From Xestospongia bergquistia (lineage: Eukaryota; Porifera; Demospongiae; Haplosclerida; Petrosiidae): a stretch of 64,000 nucleotides of DNA. The notes under the pieces were generated by a model. The model saw only the letters and a list, made by a program, of their open reading frames with translations. It was not told where the DNA came from and did not search any database. The DNA lies in the NCBI GenBank assembly GCA_963965975.1, contig OZ014414.1:1711501-1775500 (forward strand), given 5' to 3'. Position numbers and translations under genes: made by a program. Positions 37,463 through 48,997 of this stretch are shown here, in pieces. Positions within the stretch are counted from its first letter, which is position 1. Every line of letters starts with the position of its first letter.

Positions 37463-39229
37463 GAGTTAGCTGGTTATTGGAATTGATTGTACCTATGTGA
37501 TGGCATGACAAGACAATGCTCTGATGACTGTCATTATCTGTATACTCTGCCACTATAAATATAATGAATCAGGTAGTATGAATTTTAATATTCTATGATA
37601 TGTGCTGACCACAGTTACTACTACAAGACTCAGTACAATTAGTGTGTATCACTGAATTATAAGTCTTATTTCTTGTTGTATAGTTGCATACGTAACTAGA
37701 CTCCAAGCTTGCTAGCCTCTATACAAGTTGTCCAATCAGTCATCATTTATACTGACCAGTGATTACAAATGTCCTTAATAAACTTCTTCACTGTTTTCTG
37801 CCTATTGTAGATACAACCTTTATTATCATTTATTTAAATTATATAAACTGTAATACTTGATACTTGCTTCATTGGAACTGATGTATAACCTAGATAATAA
37901 TAATTATGCTGTTTTTATTGCATTATAGGTACACAGTATGAAGACATGACAGCAATCAAGAAGTATGTTTAAAATAATAGAAGTATGTCATTATTATATG
38001 TGACAAAGGGTTTTATTTAAGGGAATGATTATGTATGAAAAGCTACTACTCAGCCATCTTTTGTAGGAAGCACATGAAATGTGTTATGTAGGAACCACAA
38101 TGTTTTTCCTTTGTGTAGACCTCATAACGAGAGTATAAGCCATATATAAAAGTACATAGCATATATTTATAGAGTGTTTGGAATACAATCATCTATAACT
38201 TTGCATAAAATGGTTGCTACATAGCTACCATAACCAGGAGTAATATATATAATTTTTTTATTATTCTTTTACAAATTTATATATAAGACATTATATATCT
38301 TTATATAACTTTCGTATTATTTTAAAATTTTTTTAATATCAAGCACTGCTAGTTAATTGCTTGCTCATCACTATTAAGCAACACTAATAATGACTAGGAT
38401 TTGATTTTGATAAATACTGCTCAAGACTAACGAGTAAGACCAGCTCTGCCATCCAAAATTAGACAGTACATAATTATATACAATGTCTTAATTGTTTTCT
38501 ATAGAAGCAACTTCTCTTAGAATAATAATTATAGTCAAAAAAGGTGACTTTTGAATGTAACCATGTAATTTCTGTAAGTAGTAAAATGTGTGATGCGTTA
38601 CTATTTAATATACTATGTTTAATGTCTAGCTAAAGAGAACAGTGGTATGACGTAATCCTTATATTAGTTACATTCAAAAACTCAAAAAATATTTTTGAGT
38701 TTATACAATAAAGGATGGGTAGAACTATATAACCAAAAATCTACTTGTACTTTAAGGCTAGAATATGACAAAAAAAACTTCAAGATATAGTAAATTTGTT
38801 TTATTAGCACTTGAATGATTTTATCTCTGTCTTTTTACCATATATATTTTATTGGCTTAGTGTTATATTTCGATAAATTATTTACCAAGGAAGACTCTGT
38901 ACTGATTATATAGATATAATCACTTAATTAATAGGATAGTAACTTAAAAGTTTATATATATTATTATTATTATTATATATTTTAAATTCAATCTATAATT
39001 ATATTTATTTATCTATAGGGCATCGCTCCTTATGGTAATGTTTAAGTCACTTTACTTTAAAGCAGAAAGATCTTGACGTTTAGTATCAATATATTCAATT
39101 TTCCTTTAGTATAATTTCATCAGTCTGTATTGGTATTTATGTTATTTTTTTATTTGTTAATACTAGTACATAAAATGTTTTTAATTGATAATAAATATTA
39201 ACATATTATTGGTCTGATACTATAATTTC
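37463..39229. other. Intergenic, no gene recognised
   Basis: AT-rich DNA after the hAT element with only short frames. A small palindrome AAAACTCAAAAAATATTTTT lies near 38678. I see no coding family, RNA gene or mobile element here. Confidence 0.5.
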
Positions 39230-39595
39230 AGTGATGCTAGGTTTGCCAGTGTGTTTACATGGGCTGTCATTATACAATCTGTGGTAAGCTTTGTTATGTT
39301 GTTGTGCACATGTTATAGGGCTGCCACTAAGGAAGTCATAACTGTGATTGGCATTCCATGCACCCATATACATGCCTTTTTAAGGTATAAGCAATCGTAC
39401 TACTTCCATATAGTAATTGGTAATAAAAACAGTGTTTGTGTGTTGTTAATATATTTTGTGGATAAAATTAGGAATGAATAAATGAAAAACAATTTAGGTT
39501 ATTACTGAACTAGTTAATAATTAGTATAATCAATACTATGAAATCAACGTTTCATGTTGCTATTGTAGGTAGATAATAGACTATATTTATACGCT

Positions 39596-39646
<51 letters not shown>

Positions 39647-39954
39647 GAAGCTATCAATTTATCAACAAGACATAGCATTATTGAATAATTGCATATCAAT
39701 AAAAGCAATCATCAGCTCTTCTATCGAATGGTATTTTTAATTATAATAATTATTTTTATCATACTCATAGCAATTTTTAGGCCTTGTTATGTCACTACAA
39801 GTATAACGCTGCGTAGTGCTCGGCACAAAATGTGCAATATGCTCTATACATTAGCTAGACGGAAACCATACAGTTACACAATAATAATTATGTTTATTAG
39901 TCACGTAAATTTCCGGTTATGTATTTCTCGTTTATCAGCCGCCGATAAACAGAT
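39230..39954 (+). promoter_or_regulatory. Upstream block of CD225 unit U1
   Basis: Two parts recur elsewhere in the array. Bases 39235-39430 resemble 43240-43420 and partly 56740-56800 (shared CATGCC, TTAAG, TACTACTTCCAT words). Bases 39644-39954, after a TA run, resemble 51230-51598 (shared AATAGAAGCTATC, TTGAATAATTGCATATCAA). The motif CATTAGCTAGAC lies at 39849-39860, about 100 bases before the start codon. These look like copied promoter regions. Confidence 0.55.
39599..39644. repeat. (TA)n microsatellite
   Basis: About 22 TA units upstream of unit U1. A similar TA run precedes the matching block of U5 at 51088-51117. Confidence 0.9.
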
Positions 39955-41965
39955 ATGGATGGTGAGTCTGTAACGTAAAACATGTTAGATAATTTCCCCA
40001 AAGATAACTAACGGTTCAGTATAACGAAAAAAAAAACTTTAAAAGATCACGAGTTGTAAGCAAGACATATAACCAACATTGTTTTTCAGTCTAGACGGAA
40101 GCCATACAGTTACACAATGATATGTTCAATAATCACATTTATTTCGGTGTATATTTTTTAATCAAATGATACATAATACGCTATCAGAATAGATTATATA
40201 TAAGAAAATCAGAAAGAGCTCTATGTCAAATTCTAAGATTATTAAGTGTTATTATTATTCATTAATTCTGTGTTAAGTTTATCATACTGTTCATATATCA
40301 AGGTAATGTTGCGCTACTTTACTTGTAGGTTAGTCTGTGATAGTCTGTATGAGCAGTTGTCGCAAGTATAAAATCCACTGTTTGCAAGTGACCACACCTA
40401 CTTGCACGCTGCTACAGCAGTTTAGCAATTATTATTAACAAAATTATCAATTACATTATTATTATTATCAAATTATCAATAATAATTTAACAGTGAAGTC
40501 CAGTGCTTAAGTACAATCATTTCACATGATGCTATTACAATTATTTGTCTTTTATTTTAGGTTATAGCAGTTTCGAACTTCAGGTAATCAAGTAGCTAAT
40601 TTTTGTTGAGTCAGTATACAAATAACATATATATGCTATAAAAAGGATGCTTTTGTGTATGTAGCTTGTAATCAAGTAGCTAATTGATTTTGAGTCTATA
40701 TATACAGATAATATATGTATGCTATATGAAAAATATGCTTATATACTGTGATGTTTTGTGATATAGAATATTACTGTATCTAGTTTTGCCATATCTGACT
40801 CTAACAGTTTCATCGAAACTTTTGATATCATACAATTATTTGTGGTGATTTTAACTTATGTTTTGATATATTTAATACCTACGCTATATCATGACAAATA
40901 TAGACATGGAAGAATGACTACAAATTTTCTCATAACTATTACAGCAAATATATGACCAAAAAAGGAAGCACAACCTATCACCACAACAATCATACCCATG
41001 GCATCACACTATACAAGGACAAATCTATCCATCTGAAAATGGTAAATAGTATAGCCTATATAAGCATTATTATAACCACTTAATAATAATTTCTTAAAAT
41101 CTATGAAACACTTTCACAACAATTTACTCAACAACATCTATACCACTCAGCACCCCCAGATGTGAGTTGTATATCTTTTTGACATATATTATGATTTTTA
41201 AAGTAAAATTACTTTTCATTATAGTATGATACTGTTATTAACCAGTCATTTAATACAACTTCTCAACAAAAGCCATATTTTTCAGTACTACAAGATGTGA
41301 GTTATATACCTTTGTGACATGTATATGATTTGATAAATAAAAATTATTTTAATTATAGAATAATACTGTAGCTAGTCAATCATTTAATGTAACTTCTCAA
41401 TGACAACCATATCCTCCAGCAGCCCATGTTTTTCCAATCAAAAGCCAGCAGTTGCTTATGTTTATTAATGAAGATATTCTTCATATGAAAACATATTTTA
41501 ATTATACTTATAGAATGTGGTTGTTGTATATTTACAACCAACACAGCGACAGGAGGTGCAACTGGAGAAGCAACAAAAGCAGACAGAAAATACTAATGTC
41601 AACACACAATTTTTTGTGAAGTGTTCTATTGTATTATTTATCTTGTTTTTATTAATCGGAGCATGGTATTCTTTGATCTTTTCTATTCCTGCTATTGTCT
41701 TTGCAATAAGAGTAAGTATGATTTTTCATAACAATTTAGTTCTGTGGAATGTTTTTGTATAAATATTTAGGGTTATATTGATGAGAAAAAGGGTGATCTA
41801 GAAAAAGCAACTCGCAGAGCAGTCTTTTCCTTTATGCTTAATTTCTTGGCATTTATTTCAGCGGCTTTAGGAGTTGTTGCTACTCCCTTTATTCTTCTAG
41901 GAGTGTCTGTTGACGGTAGCAGCTCTAATTATAATGGCTTTGAGGGTAACACTGATTTAATTTAA
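39955..41965 (+). CDS. CD225/dispanin-like two-pass membrane protein, U1
   Basis: Small membrane protein of the group that includes dispanins and IFITMs. Exons: 39955-39961 (ATG GAT G), 40561-40583, 40945-41041, 41151-41161, 41225-41296, 41514-41711, 41771-41965; about 200 aa. The N-terminal half is hydrophilic and rich in Gln, Pro and Tyr (MDGYSSFELQQIYDQK, SYPWHH, QIYPSEN). Then comes a membrane helix ending WYSLIFSIPAIVFAI, the CD225 signature loop KKGDLEKATRRAV, and a second helix. A further family exon at 41360-41454 contains TGA (CAATGACAA). Because its neighbours are both phase 0, skipping it restores the frame, so U1 can still be intact. The 11-nt exon 4 is the least certain call. Function in sponges is unknown; the relatives act in membranes, some in antiviral defence. 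Confidence 0.7.
41360..41454 (+). other. TGA-containing, probably skipped family exon of U1
   Basis: AATAATACTGTAGCTAGTCA onwards matches exon 5 of U5 (YDTVVSQPFDTTSQ) but reads TSQ then stop, by TGA in place of a CAA or CAG codon. The donor is also weak (GTTTAT). Inclusion would truncate the protein before its membrane helices. Confidence 0.6.
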
Positions 41966-42372
41966 TTAAGACATGTCAAGTGAATGTAGTTCAAATCCAT
42001 TAAAACTGTTTAAATTGTGATATTTTTTATTATAAGAATTTTTAATTATAATATCATGCGAATTGTAAAGTAAACAATGTTAAATTCAATCAAATTTGTA
42101 TATTAACAAAATTCTATGTTAATGAACAATTAGTATACCTACATACACATTACCTACACTCTGTCAATATAGTTAAATTAATTACATTACTACTATTAAT
42201 GAAGTACTATTATTAGTACTTAACCATTATTTCTAAGACACTAAACATTTTGGCTTCTATAATTGATTTTCTACTAATAAATTCCTTCACACTATATCAA
42301 TTAATTTATTCAAATTTTATTCTTTAATACAAACAATTCAGGTTTTCAGCCTCTCGCTTGCATGAGCACTGT

Positions 42373-43036
42373 ATTAGTTAGACAACGATATGTCCAAGCA
42401 TTTTCACGGTACAAGTACATAATAATTATAATTTATAATTGTTTTCTTTTTATATATGCCGTTTTTGAGTCACCTCAGAGAATACGAAGACATGGAACAT
42501 GACTTGTAATGTTTTTAAAATATAGGGTAAAATAAAAAAGTGGCCTTTAACATTAAAGGACATATTCATGAATAGTAAAGTTTTGTGTCGTATAGCATGA
42601 TGCAGTTCTAGGATAAATGGTTTAACTTTATAAACAATACTAAAACTATTACTCAAATGTCCTATATATGAAATGTGTGAGTTATTAATTTAATTAATAT
42701 GTTAGTGGTGAATTAAATAAAGCTGTTTTAGTCATTAAGGCAATGGTTATTCACTGATTATTATAATAACTATTAGTAATAATTTAACGAAGAAGATTTC
42801 ACTTAATGTAATTGTAAATAATGATTCTAAATTTCCAGTCTTTTATTCTTAATATTATTATTGGATAACGTTTAAGTCTCTGATTTTTCAACACTCCCAG
42901 ATGTGAGTTGTATGTGTTTGTGACATATATGATTTTTAAAAATAACAGTTACTTTTCATTATAGAATGATACTGTAGTTAGCTAGCCAATCATTTATTAC
43001 AACTTCTTAACAACAGACATATCCTCCAGATTCTTG
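42373..43036 (+). pseudogene. Decayed CD225-like unit U2
   Basis: Contains the family upstream motif ATTAGTTAGAC at 42373-42383, a first-exon relic (GAAGACATGGAACATGACTTG near 42487-42505) in which the GTGAG donor is mutated, and later-exon relics near 42890-43036 (ACTCCCAGAT, then AATGATACTGTAGTTAGCTA with stops). No membrane-segment exons remain. The order matches the other units, so this is a dead copy. Confidence 0.6.
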
Positions 43037-43239
43037 TATATATATATATATATATGTGTGTTACATTTCTAATTGTACCTATCAATATAAAATTTAATTA
43101 TTTGCTGAACACTATTGTTTAACCTTGTAGATAAAAATATGCAGATAATGTTATTAAAATATAACTATTATCTAAAATATTTTAAATATTATAAATTGAA
43201 AATAAGTATTAACATGTTAGTCTAGTAATATAATTTTAT

Positions 43240-43700
43240 AGATGCTGGGTGGTATATGCTTGCCACTATAGTTGTGTCATTGTTCTGCCACTATATAAGG
43301 AATTTGTTATTGCAATAGTCATCCTATATGTGCTTACTATTCACATGCCTTGTTAAGTATCCATTATTTTAAGCATATCAATGCTATTGTACTACTTCCA
43401 TAGTTAATAATTAATTAGTAATTAATAATAAAACCTTTTTCTCTTTGTTTATGCAAAAATGTAATTTTGAATATATACGTTAAAAATTTAGATAAATACT
43501 CAATTGCATAATAACCAATTAATGAGTATAATTATGAATAATGTAAAATTTATGTTTTAAATTGCTATTGTATCATACACAATGGACTATGTCCACACAA
43601 AACAAACAATTAGTTATATAATAACCTTAATCTTATTTTCACGAATCACTATTTTAAATGTGCACTACTAATACATGCGTTAATATTACAAACCTGATAT

Positions 43701-43752
<52 letters not shown>

Positions 43753-44380
43753 TGTATATAACATAAGCTATTAATTAATAATGCATTGTGGCTGGTGTAG
43801 TGTTTAGTCATGATGATGATGATAATAGTGACAATGACAGTAGAGACTGAGACTCTCACTATTATTAATTTCATTAAATTTTACTTCTTGTTTAAAGACA
43901 AGTGGATGTTGTCTACATCAATTATAACTTTAAATTCAGTTATTGGAAAGTTTAATAATCTTTTCATTTTAATATCATGCAAAAATTTTAGTACTTTTTG
44001 TTGTAATATGTTAACAATTTAAATTCAGTCATATTTGTGTATTGAAATAATGTTTAATAAACAATAATTCATGTTGTATATGCATTACCTTTACTCATTT
44101 ATTTAATAAAGCTATTTACATAACTACTATAAATGAATTACTATTAATTTACAGTATTAAATCTATAACATTATTTGTATGCTGATTTTGTGATTATCAA
44201 AAGCTTTATTTTATGCATCTTCTAACATACTATAATATCTTAGACACCAACGTTTTTGATGTGTATTTGATTTTCTGATATCATTTAATTTATTCAAGTT
44301 ATATTAATTAATTAATTGACTTTATAAATCAATTTGACACTTCAATTCTATACCACGCCATTCATGTCAATTTAGTGCCG
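43240..44380. other. Copied upstream block and spacer before U3
   Basis: Bases 43240-43420 repeat the block seen at 39235-39430. A TA run occupies 43704-43749. The segment 43810-44060 resembles the 3' flank of U5 (53205-53400; shared GACAGTAGAGAC/GACAGTGACTC, CAAGTGG, TTTTGTAAC words), so a CD225 3' end probably once lay here. No open gene. Confidence 0.5.
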
Positions 44381-44388
44381 CTGTTTTG

Positions 44389-44531
44389 CACGTGTGCTTC
44401 ATTAGTTAAACAACAATATGTTCACGTTTCTTTCACATTACAAACTTATACGGCTTATGACATTTTTAGTTGCAATATTGTTCATTTGCGGCATTGTGCA
44501 TTGCATTAGCTAGTCAGTAAATATACACGTG
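44389..44531 (+). promoter_or_regulatory. E-box and ATTAG motif cluster upstream of U3
   Basis: Two CACGTG palindromes (44389-44394 and 44526-44531) and ATTAGTTAAAC (44401-44411), with a second ATTAGCTAGTC near 44506. CACGTG is the classical bHLH-zipper site. The same pairing of motifs precedes U5, U6 and U7. Confidence 0.5.
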
Positions 44532-44734
44532 CTTCCGGTAATATTAATTATGACTTATGATCGTTTCCCTTGTATATAAAATTGTTAGAGAAATCTCCTG
44601 TATCAGTCGATACAGAAAATATACGAAGAGATGGAAAGTGAGTTTGTAAGATTATAAACTAATGTGGAAATCATTATAGCGTGCAATGACCTAATCATGA
44701 GTTGTAGTTTTATGTTTTTTGTATTTTTTTAATG

Positions 44735-45063
44735 CATGATGCATGACATTTATGTCTATAAAAAGATAATATTACTAAAATATCTTATATACGAAATGCG
44801 TGAGGAGTTATGTTAGTTGTAAATGAAGTAAACTTTTTAACCGTTACACCATGGTTATTAACATATTTTTAATAACTATTAATAATAACTTATTAATAAG
44901 TATTAAATAATTAATATTAATAACTTGTTAATAACTTAGCGTTGAAGCATTTCTTTGACGAAATACGGATCTTTTTTTTCTTTTAGGCCACAACAATTTT
45001 CAACTTCCTCAGGTATTTCTGAATTTATATGAGTTGTTTGTTGTTAAATATGCATTCTACATT
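44735..45063. repeat. Inversion arm A, left (inverted with 45843-46171)
   Basis: 329 bp repeated in reverse complement at 45843-46171 with very few differences. It contains U3 exon 2. At its right edge it overlaps the 53-bp arm B (45060-45112). Confidence 0.9.
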
Positions 45064-45125
45064 ATCTGCCTATAATTCATAAAGAATATACAAACTTTAA
45101 TAGAACTCTTTATTTCAAAACTCAC

Positions 45126-45552
45126 ACATTTAATAAGGATGATTGCTGGAATGGAAAATATGAAACAGAACCATGTCCCAGTCAATAACTGAAAAATTAT
45201 TATAAAAAAACAGCAAGACCACATGGTTAATGATAGGTAACAAACTCCGAAGATCAATTTTAGGGTACTGGTTTGTTCAGACATTGCAAGATTACAAAAC
45301 TAAATAATATAGTATCAAAGAATTGTCATTATTAATGTTTGTCAGAAACACATACAACTCACTTGTGCTTGTTGTTGAGTAAAAATTTGAGAAATGTCTG
45401 TCAAAATTTTGAAGCAAGTTATTAGTTTATTATGGTAATGTTTAGTCTTTACCATATTCATGTGGATTGACTTATGAGTCTTCTTTTTGTTGCCATGGAT
45501 AATCTTGTTGTGGTGGTGGATAAAGTACTTTTTCTTGGTCATATACATGATG
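45126..45552 (-). pseudogene. Inverted middle exons of U3
   Basis: Minus-strand exons 45453-45552 (HHVYDQEKVLYPPPQQDYPW, then an in-frame TAA), 45363-45397 (DISQIFTQQQAQ) and 45126-45299 (MSEQTSTLKLIF to the helix GTWFCFIFSIPAIIL). Splice sites and phases match U1 and U5. There is no first exon or promoter on this strand and the last exon is cut after GCAGATAATG. Confidence 0.8.
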
Positions 45553-45842
45553 CTATAAATAATTAATAATTATAAAACAATTTGTACTTATTATTACAAG
45601 TCATTGCCATTGCTATAGTTGTAAAGCTAAATAGTATGATTTTTTTAGTTAGAACAAACGTTCTATTCTTTTATAACCTAGATAAGCTGCAATGAATTTT
45701 ACATAACAACAATACCATAATAACTATATCTGTATTAACTTGTATTAAATTTTTAAAAGCAGATGCATCAAATCAACTACAAACTGTTAGATTCTTGTTT
45801 GCTCCCATACATTAAAGCTAATATATATATATGAAAGGATCT

Positions 45843-46171
45843 TAATGTAGAATGCATATTTAACAACAAACAACTCATATAAATTCAGAAATACCTGAGG
45901 AAGTTGAAAATTGTTGTGGCCTAAAAGAAAAAAAAGATCCGTATTTCGTCAAAGAAATGCTTCAATGCTAAGTTATTAACAAGTTATTAATATTAATTAT
46001 TTAATACTTATTAATAAGTTATTATTAATAGTTATTAAAAATATGTTAATAACCATGGTGTAACGGTTAAAAGTTTACTTCATTTACAACTAACATAACT
46101 CCTCACGCATTTCGTATATAAGATCTTTTAGTAATATTATCTTTTTATGGACATAAATGTCATGCATCATG
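45843..46171. repeat. Inversion arm A, right
   Basis: Reverse complement of 44735-45063, followed after an 8-base junction by arm B at 46180-46232, the reverse complement of 45060-45112. The order A, -B, -C, -A, B is what a staggered-break inversion leaves. Confidence 0.9.
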
Positions 46172-46469
46172 GTTCTGTTTAAAGAGTTCTATTAAAGTTT
46201 GTATATTCTTTATGAATTGTAGGCAGATAATGATTGGGAAAAAGGAGATAGAGAAGCGTCTGAAAAGAAATTGAAAATTGCGAGGATTCTAATTTTGCTG
46301 TCTTTAATTCTTACTATTATTGCAATGTTTGCATTTGTTATCACTATAACGGTATATTTTACTGTTACTGGCTCCAAATATGACAATGAAAACAACTTTG
46401 GTAATTGACAATTTTTGTCTAATATACTCTTGTTTGAGCTTGTATTTTAATGTCATTAAAATATAAATT

Positions 46470-46479
46470 TATTAAAATA

Positions 46480-46511
<32 letters not shown>

Positions 46512-46830
46512 CATCTATCACCATTTGTGAAAAGTTTATACGTATTTAATTTGTGGTTATGGTATATAAATTCTACAATATATATAATAAATAATAACAG
46601 GGTTTTATAAATGCTATAATAAGTATGATAAGTACAAACAGAATCCTGGAATTAAAATAATAAATATAACAACAGAGACTTATTAAAGGTACAATAAATA
46701 TAATAAATACAAACTGAGATTTATAAATGCTATAATAAAAATAGCTTTGATCGGTACACATCCAACTCACCTTTTTGCTCTTAGTGTAACTATAACTATA
46801 TATCATAAATTTTGTTCAGTTTGTTGAACA
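46470..46830. repeat. TTTATAAAT-type dispersed repeat, copy 1
   Basis: After a TA run (46483-46505), the segment 46528-46760 repeats words such as TTTATAAATGCTATAATAA and AATATAATAAAT. Its beginning (AAGTTTATACGTATTTAAT) matches 53788-53860, so the two are copies of one repeat. Confidence 0.6.
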
Positions 46831-46841
46831 ATAATTTGTAG

Positions 46842-46979
46842 GCTTTTGACAATCTTAATTGAGGTAATTTAAAAGGTGCTGATTATGAAGTAGTTATTGC
46901 TAAATGGCTTAATATCCTGTCTGTAATGATTTTTATAATAAATGGTGCTTTATTTGTTTATGGCATTATTGCTATCTAA
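46842..46979 (+). pseudogene. Last-exon remnant of a CD225-like gene
   Basis: After a TTTGTAG acceptor the frame reads AFDNLN, TGA, then GNLKGADYEVVIAKWLNILS and a hydrophobic helix ending GIIAI and TAA. Position and pattern match last exons of U1, U3, U4 and U5 (GD.E.A loop plus helix). No other exon of this copy was found. Confidence 0.6.
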
Positions 46980-47194
46980 TAATATAATGTAAGTGATACC
47001 TACAAATCAATGATTATTAAAGCTACTGTCTTGATGTATACTTACGCATTTTTAACAGTAAATTGTTAATTGTTTACTATTTTAAATAAATAATTATTTT
47101 AAAAATTAGCAGGTACTTGATATCTTTTTACATGTCAACTAAATTTAATGTTTAGATAAGCATAAAATTATACATGTTAATAAACATCTTATAG

Positions 47195-47638
47195 CCAATG
47201 AATGAGCAAGAAATGGTTCACTATCCACCACCACCATGTCAAGTATCTCCATGGCAGTATAGTGTACAAGGACAAGTTTATCCATCTAGAAATTGTAAGA
47301 ACATGATAATCATGTAATAAAAATTTGTATAAACTTCAACAGATATTCCTCAACCTTTTCCTCAACAACAACAATATCCTTCAGGAACCATGAATGTGAG
47401 TTATATATCTTTGAGATATAATTTAACATATGATAGTACAATATTGTAGTTGCTGAACAACCACATACAACTCAAGTACCGAAACCAACTACAGTTTATT
47501 ATAATATAGTCTTAGTGTTTGCTATTATATTGACATTCCTTTGTGCAGTTTGTGGGTTTTGCTTTCTAATCTGTACAATTCCAGCTATGATCTTAGCTAC
47601 AAATGTAAGTATCTTATTGTTTGAAATTAATAATTACT

Positions 47639-47670
<32 letters not shown>

Positions 47671-47817
47671 GCTCGTGATACCAAGTTACAAGGTGATGTA
47701 TATGGAGCTCGAAAAAAAATAAGAATTGCTTGCTGTCTTAATGGGGTACCCATTGCTGTATGGCTGTATATTTTTGTTATGTATATGATACTTATTGTTA
47801 CTTTATCTGTCACTTGA
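47195..47817 (+). CDS. CD225/dispanin-like membrane protein, U4 (possibly 5'-truncated)
   Basis: Exons 47195-47294, 47343-47395, 47437-47604, 47671-47817, all joining in frame. Proline- and Gln-rich N-part (MVHYPPPPCQVSPWQYSVQG, PQPFPQQQQYPSG), helix 1 ending CGFCFLICTIPAMILAT, loop ARDTKLQGDVYGARKKIRIA, helix 2 and TGA. The first exon matches internal exon 5 of U6 and U7, including its intron upstream, and no exons 1-4 were found before it. Translation could begin at the ATG of CCA-ATG (47198), giving about 122 aa, but without a recognisable family promoter. Either a shortened gene or a partial duplicate. Confidence 0.6.
47640..47669. repeat. (CA)n(TA)n microsatellite at a splice acceptor
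   Basis: The run directly precedes the AG acceptor of the U4 last exon and replaces the usual pyrimidine tract, so its length may affect splicing. Confidence 0.8.
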
Positions 47818-48370
47818 TCTAGTAGAGGTTTCTACAATGACAAAAATGACTGTGTATGCATAACATCCTGCTTATTTTGAGTATAATTTTATATTATGTG
47901 TTTGTTATTGCAAATCGTTACAATTATTTAAATTTACTCATTAAAACATGCTAAGATGGAAAAATAGGATGTAGTCAAAAATTTAGAAATTAGAAATATA
48001 GTGATTGCTTACAATGATTGTTAACAAAAAGATTTTTGTATTGTCCATTTTAAATGTTATTGTTGATTTGAGTATTATTTTGAATTAACACAGTCCAGAA
48101 TGCTATACATTATGTTAAAGTGATGAAGTTAGTTCTTTTGTTGAATATCTTTATACATTAATGTATATACATATACACATGTATCAAATTTTTATATATA
48201 TTGGGAAATGCTAGATCAATTTGCGCATTGGTTAAACAAACAAACTGTTTTGACAGTAATTAGACATAAATTAATTATAAAACATTAAATTGTTTGTATA
48301 GGTTGTAGTTAATAAAAGTAAATGCAATTTTAATGGAGGTATGATTGAGTTTCTCTTTTGAATAGAATAC
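47818..48370. other. Spacer after U4
   Basis: AT-rich, no gene or repeat recognised. Confidence 0.5.
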
Positions 48371-48997
48371 TAGAGTTGTTGTAATTAGACATTTACTACA
48401 ATCATTACAATTACAATTACTTAGGGTTTAGCAAATGTAATCATTATAATACAATTAGTTTCAAAACTCATTAACTTTTTGTCATTGTAACTACAATTAT
48501 ATTTTAAAAAATAACTAACTAATTAACAATTACATTACTTGTGATCATAGTTTTACAAATTAGTAATTAGTGGTAACTTTAATAATTTTATTTGTGAGTC
48601 TTTACTTTTAGAATGATTTTAATTTAAGTTTTCTAAAATGAAGTACTATAGAGGCATTTTTCAAACATTTCTCAATTCTCTATTTCAGCCATTTTACACA
48701 AATCAGCAATATCTCTAATCTTTTAATGCATGTCACTTTATCAATTATCACCTTATCTTTACAAGGGCAATGGCACAAATCACTCAAAGCAGATTTTATT
48801 ACAAGATAAAAAAGGCATGTGTAAATAGTTCAATTACAATTACAATTATAAGTAAATTGTGTAATCAATGGCTCAAATACAATTATAATTATAACTAAAG
48901 CGAGAACATAGTGTGAAACTACAATTAGAATTACAATTAGACCAAAAATAGCAAATCATTATACATTTCAAATACAATTACAATTACAACAACTCTG
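48371..48997. mobile_element. hAT-like non-autonomous element with TACAATTACAAT ends
   Basis: Begins TAGAGTTGTTGTAATTAG and ends CAATTACAACAACTCTG, inverted repeats of about 16 bp resembling the ends of the hAT at 36579. Both halves are full of (T)ACAATTACAAT subterminal repeats in opposite orientations. No coding sequence. A clean target-site duplication was not found (flanks GAATAGAATA and GAATATAT are only similar). Confidence 0.6.

Larger units (their letters stand above)
44631..46408 (+). pseudogene. CD225-like unit U3, internal exons inverted
   Basis: Plus-strand parts: exon 1 at 44631-44637 (ATG GAA A), exon 2 at 44987-45012 (SHNNFQLPQ) and the last exon at 46223-46408 (ADNDWEKGDREASEKKLKIA plus a membrane helix, ending FGN). 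The exons that belong between them lie on the minus strand: 45895-45920 (second copy of exon 2), 45453-45552, 45363-45397 and 45126-45299 (membrane exon ending FCFIFSIPAIILIKC). The minus 45453-45552 exon also carries TAA where relatives have CAA. A normal U3 protein cannot be made. Splicing exon 2 directly to the last exon keeps frame and would give a single-helix peptide of about 72 aa, which is only a possibility. Confidence 0.8.

Noticed and set aside
39251..39973. Frames of 76 and 94 codons upstream of U1
   Set aside because: They lie in the copied promoter block, match no family, and the second crosses the U1 start exon; the block's other copies are not open.
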